The notes beneath the pieces are model-generated. The model did not search any database. It saw only the letters and a program-made list of their open reading frames with translations, and was not told where the DNA came from. A program made the translations under genes and the position numbers. Of a DNA stretch of 64,000 bases, positions 59,620-64,000 are shown one piece after another (the stretch's first letter is position 1; each line of letters starts with the position of its first letter). Origin of the DNA: Stratiolaelaps scimitus (lineage: Eukaryota; Arthropoda; Arachnida; Mesostigmata; Laelapidae); contig JABWDB010000014.1 of assembly GCA_019614645.1 (NCBI GenBank), positions 3,844,001 to 3,908,000 on the forward strand, given 5' to 3'.

Positions 59620-62600
59620 GAGTGAGAGATGCTCTCGCTATCGGCCGACGCCGAGGCCCAGACCGAAACGCGGGCCAGGTTACACGCGAACGCTAAAATT
59701 TGGCTGGACGCCTGCCCGCGTCGTTCTCTGATGAAGCGCCCTGTGCGCCGTTGGCGCCGCCGCCTTTACTTCGCTAACAGAGAAAATCCCTTCTATTGTG
59801 ATTCATTGCAAAAGCCACCTCATAATGGCTGATACAGGCAAGGTAGCTGCCTCGTAGGCGGGCTAGGTGGCGGATGGACGATCAGGCGAGCGACCCAGCG
59901 AACGTGGAACCTCTCGTCCGTCTACGGAGAGAGCGATAGAGAGAACAGTCAGCCATCCGCGATCGCTGCTGAAGCAGCAGCCGAGAGCGACAACAACGAC
60001 AACATTGTTGACGTTGCTGTTGTGGCTGTCGTCTCTGTGTAGCGACGAAAATCAACGTTCGTAGGAACAGCAGTTCAGGCAACGCCCAACCCTCTGCTGC
60101 CTAGAGCATGGGCAGGGCACAGAGCGTGTGAGTGAGGCGAGACATCGCCGGAGTTCGTGTTCGGGTGTTCGTTTACTCAACGTGCTGTGCTCAACGACAC
60201 GAGATACATAAAGGAGTTGGGTGAGCACCAGGGGATTGACGCATACATCAGGCACAGGCATCGGCCGCTTACATATGCACATACACACATATACATGCAA
60301 AGGGTAGCGTACTGGTGCAGGTTTCGCTCGCATATTGCAGAGAACTTTGAAAGAGACGGCAGGTGGCCATAACGCCGAGGAGTCTCTCAGCGAAGTGGCT
60401 TCTCTTCTCACACATGCAGCAGTCATTGTGCTGGGAATTGTAATTTCTAGCGCTTTCTAGTGAGGAAACAGGAGCAGTGGCAATCCAAGTGTTTCGACCT
60501 GTACAATATGATAACTACTACAAATTCGGTGTCAGCCCTCTGGCCTCAGGTACAAGCCCAGCCACGAGCACCACACATCCTCCTCACCCGAGCCCCGTAA
60601 TCATCTCAGCTGTCCACATGACGCGATCGTGATATTGTCATAATCTCCCTGCTAACACTGAATCGACACACTACAATAGGTAAGTACACATAAATACGAC
60701 GAATACTATGGTGGTGAATTTAACGGACGGCTTCCATTTGGTAACTAGACCATTGTTATTACTAGTATACGCCAAAGGTGAATATGATATAACAGTAATA
60801 AATATATCCTGCTGTGCAAATGAGCATACATATGGACAAAGTGACATATGTCAGTATCTATCAATGATCTATCAACGATTGTCAGTACGAGCTATAATAA
60901 TTTCATTGTCGAAGAGCAAAGCGCCATGCTGTTATTATCCTCGCAGTTTCAAAGCGCGACGATTTTCATTCGGTTGCCGGATGGCCACAGCCTATCGCAA
61001 GCGAGTGAGCCGCACACGATAGCGGCTGTCGCTTGACTGACACTAGTACAATACATCCCCTTCGAGGACAACGAGGTCACCATTCCTTCTCTGTACAGTG
61101 CACCGGCTCTATGTCTCGCTTCTTCGTTGGCTTGATCGTTCGTTGCTCATCAGTTGTCCAGCGAACCTCGTTAGAGCCTGCGTCGTTAGATTCTCTCTCT
61201 TTCTCTCGTTCTCGCGCGCTGTCTGCTTGTCCACGTGTGGCAGACCGAGGGTCGGAAATCATCAATAACAACCGCGATCCGCTGTGTGCTGGTGTTTGGC
61301 CGGGGGGGGGGGGGTCCTGCAAACGATACTTTTTCCCGTTCTCCGTCCGTCTTCCGAGCCCATCCTTCTTGCCGAGGAGACGGGCACGCCGTCGAAAGGC
61401 GCCAACAACAAAACACTGGGGACAATCCGATCAGGCGAGAAACCGGCTTGGCCGTTTGCGCTCGCTGTTTGCTCAGTTCTGTTCACTATCGTCGTCGCCC
61501 TCGCTATCCATCTAAAAATGCTGACAAGAGCAGGGCAGCGAGCTGAAATGAGGACGAGCCGAACACGGCTAACCTAACACACACCCAGACACAAACACAT
61601 ACGGACACACACAGAGAAGACTAAAGATCGCGCAGCTGCAGGTTGGGAAGTATACTACACCGCTTTGGTTGGCGTTGCGCATAAGGGAGAACGAAGTCAC
61701 GAGTGGCCGGGGTCCGAGAGGAGAGGGGTTCCCTTGTTGGCCGCTGGCCGACCGAACGAAGGAAGGCCTGCGGCCCAGCTCAATCCCGCACAGCCCACCG
61801 CTAATGCAGGATGTAGAAGCCACTACCGCTTTTCTGCGTTATCCTCCTATCTATCGTGCTGTCCTGGTCCTCCTCCATCTCCTCGACCCCAATCTAGTAG
61901 CGTTCATTGCCTTACCAAACACACTCGTGGCGGAAAGCCCCCGAACGGCCCTCGAACTTGGCCTCGTCCTCAAGCCACCCAGCCGCCGTTCTCTCTCTCA
62001 TTGGGCTCCTGATCTGATCCAAGTTCAAGCCATCCCTCTGCTCCCTATCGCCCCCCTCCAGACTTTTCCCTTTCCTTGCTTGTATATTTTTATCCCGGAA
62101 GCACGTTCGTTCCTTTTGCCTTTTTTTTCTCCTTTTTCCAAAAGACACGGGCCGTCCTGGTTGGAGGCTTTCCCGCACGTCCCCACTGAAGGTGGCCTCC
62201 CTGACTTCAGTTCCCAGCTGGGGGCCGCCGCCGTCGCCACAACCATCCCCTCCATCCACCGCAGGCCGTCGTTGCCGTCAGATAGGTACGTGTGTCCTAC
62301 GTCAGACACGGCGACCCTAGACGGATGTGTGCCGCGCGTCGCTGCTAGAAAGCAGGGTCACCGTCGTGGAACATCGGGGGTCTAACCGAGGGGTGATTTG
62401 AGCCTGTACGAGGGGTCCAGAGGGGAGAAATAACACGTTTTCAATCAACAAAATTACTGCAACGGCGATGTACACTCATTCGGTTGGCGCAGGCGGAGAG
62501 GGAATGACGGTGCGGGTGAACCCGAAGGGGACCCAAATCGGGACAGAGTAATGGTCCCCACCCGAGGTGGGAGAGATGAAACACGAGAGAAAAACGAGAT

Positions 62601-63700
62601 GAAGCGGAAGGGTCGCCAAGGAGAGGGACGCCGCGTTCGCGCTCAACAAAAAGACGATGGCGATGCCGGCCGTGGCGACGACCCTGCAAAAAAGAGACAA
62701 TGAACTCGACAAGCAAGACTACCCGCTACCAGTGGGCTTGCTTCCTCACCCGACCGAAACCCCTCATCGACTATCACCGCCCAACGTCAACCGCCGCTTG
62801 TCAGCCGCAGGCAAAATTGCCACCGCCGCTGTTACGGGGGTGTTGGCGATCGCGGTGGCGTCAAAGTTTCACTCCTCTATCTCCTATACACATTCACACG
62901 GACGCGCGTACACGCATTAGCGCCTCGAAACTGATCGCAGCGGTAGCAACATAAAAACTTGCCTCCTTCGGAGCGTTCTCCAAATCGATCTATTATAAGA
63001 GCCAAACACATGAGGCTAAGCGAGAATCAGTCAGCGAGCCACTGACTGCGGGCGAGCATCGTTGGAAGAGAGGAACTCGAAGGAACCTACGGGACAAACG
63101 CAGCAATTCTACATTTTCTTTGAAGAAAACTGCTCACAATAAACGAGTTCCTTCGTCTCTCTTCGAAACGCCGTCCCATGACGACATGCAGGAACAACAC
63201 GAACGCAGATCAACCTTTCCAGAACTACAATTCTCGTCCGCTGTTTGACGTTAACCGTAAACGGTAGAAAGCAACAACAACAACAACTACTACAACCCCC
63301 CAATGGCGCCGTTTGTAGTGGCCGTAGTTACGTACATATAATAGCAGCCACATCAAAAGAAAAATCACTGCGGCCGGCCGGCCGTTCGAGTTGCTGCCGC
63401 AGTTTAATACCATTAGCTTCGTTCCTTAGTTTTCGTTTCGTCTGGACATCATCGTGGGCTCTGCCCATCAAGCCCATGACTCGTTCCGCAGTAGCAACAA
63501 AATCCCTTCCCGTTCGCCGTTCCTAAGTCGGACGCAGTACGAGACGCTTGTGTGACGGGGGGGGGAAGGATGTGACTTCCTCCATTTCTCATTTGGCGAA
63601 AACGACTTTCGTCGGCCAGCAGTCGACTGAGAGACTGAGCTGAAACGCTGGCCTCCCACAGCCACAACTCCCATTGCTGGCCGATCTTAACGGCACATGT
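59620..63700. other. CpG-rich DNA with spurious long frames
   Basis: This includes the longest open frame in the window (61669-62385, 238 codons), which has no recognisable domain and overlaps open frames on the other strand. A G run is at 61302-61312. On the minus strand a good acceptor (gtctcttttttgcag) ends at about 62688 and is followed by a hydrophobic frame, VVATAGIAIVFLLSANAASL, but no donor could be fixed. A strong plus-strand donor (caatag then gtaagtac) lies at 60679/60680 without a coding frame and could end a 5' UTR exon. Confidence 0.45.
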
Positions 63701-63720
63701 CGTAAAACTTTGCTGCTTAC

Positions 63721-63974
63721 TTTTGTTGGTTGCATTTACCAAGAGGGTCGCCAGACCGCGGCTCGACGATGCGCGAGTACCGAGTTACCGTAGCCGCAGC
63801 CGACGCCGACGCTATGAGCGTTCGCGCTACTGCGCGTCCCATACAACTGCCATGCACTGCGTTGAGGGCGAGAAGTCGAACGCCTGCCTCGTGCGAACGG
63901 GCCGGCTGGTGAATGGTGTTGGGAACGAACGTCCTGGGCCTGGGTCTGCGTGGGTCTGCGCGCGTGCTCCGCAC
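63721..63974 (-). CDS. Candidate exon entering from the right, unknown
   Basis: A minus-strand frame of about 84 codons ends at the donor AAAA then gtaagca (intron from 63720). The last part, TVTRYSRIVEPRSGDPLGKC, looks like real protein; the earlier part is Arg/Ala-rich and could be spurious. The plus strand is also open. The start is undefined, and the gene may extend beyond the window. Confidence 0.25.
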
Positions 63975-64000
63975 TACTCGTGGTAGTGGCGGTGCTGCCG

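Noticed and set aside
61669..62385. Longest open frame in the window (238 codons, plus strand)
   Set aside because: It sits in GC-rich DNA where the opposite strand and other plus frames are open too. The product is Pro/Leu/Ser-rich with no domain, and there is no clear start context or splice support.
62476..62688. Signal-peptide-like minus-strand frame after a good acceptor
   Set aside because: Two frames are open after the acceptor, no donor or polyadenylation signal could be fixed, and the frame has no ATG. It is noted only within the regional entry.

Overview
The window looks like nuclear DNA of an animal, most likely an arthropod. Its one clearly recognisable gene is spliced and has canonical GT..AG introns. 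Most of the rest is non-coding: TA, GA, CA and TTG/CAA microsatellites, Tc1/mariner relics, a non-LTR retrotransposon and a tRNA-derived SINE family. A mite or other chelicerate is possible, but I cannot prove it from the sequence. There are no operons, CRISPR arrays or prokaryotic features.

Layout. 1-4615: the last three coding exons (+) of a vesicular GABA/glycine transporter (VGAT/SLC32 family); a decayed mariner lies antisense in the 3.2 kb intron. 4616-10290: AT-rich, microsatellite-dense DNA downstream of VGAT. 10938-12482: a complete but dead Tc3-like transposon with terminal inverted repeats (TIRs) of about 200 bp, sitting in a TA microsatellite. 12740-13425: two tRNA-SINE copies; a third is at 56845-57005. 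14862-15682: a possible minus-strand 3' exon or pseudogene with polyadenylation signals. 17310-19049: three well-fitting minus-strand exons of an uncharacterised, heavily N-glycosylatable coiled-coil protein. 22-26 kb: further candidate exons, including one encoding a membrane anchor. 28709-29095: a repeated retroelement-like unit. 29700-30466: the 3' end of a non-LTR (LINE) retrotransposon with an open reading frame to its stop. 31-42.9 kb: mostly anonymous sequence. 42912-43410: a small candidate first exon with a hairpin at its splice donor, then a very AT-rich island. 45360-45454: a candidate internal exon. 46048-46801: an internally deleted mariner with both TIRs and TA target sites. 47-64 kb: GC-rich, CpG-rich sequence full of triplet repeats that keeps many spurious reading frames open; a few candidate first exons lie here.

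VGAT loads GABA or glycine into synaptic vesicles. The coiled-coil gene looks like an extracellular or type II membrane protein. No functional link between the two can be shown. Most long reading frames in the GC-rich right half are open in several frames at once and are not annotated as genes. I found no convincing new multi-gene system. The best candidates for new biology are the coiled-coil glycoprotein gene, the palindromic 26-bp repeats in the LINE 3' UTR, the SINE family and the mirrored splice-donor hairpin.
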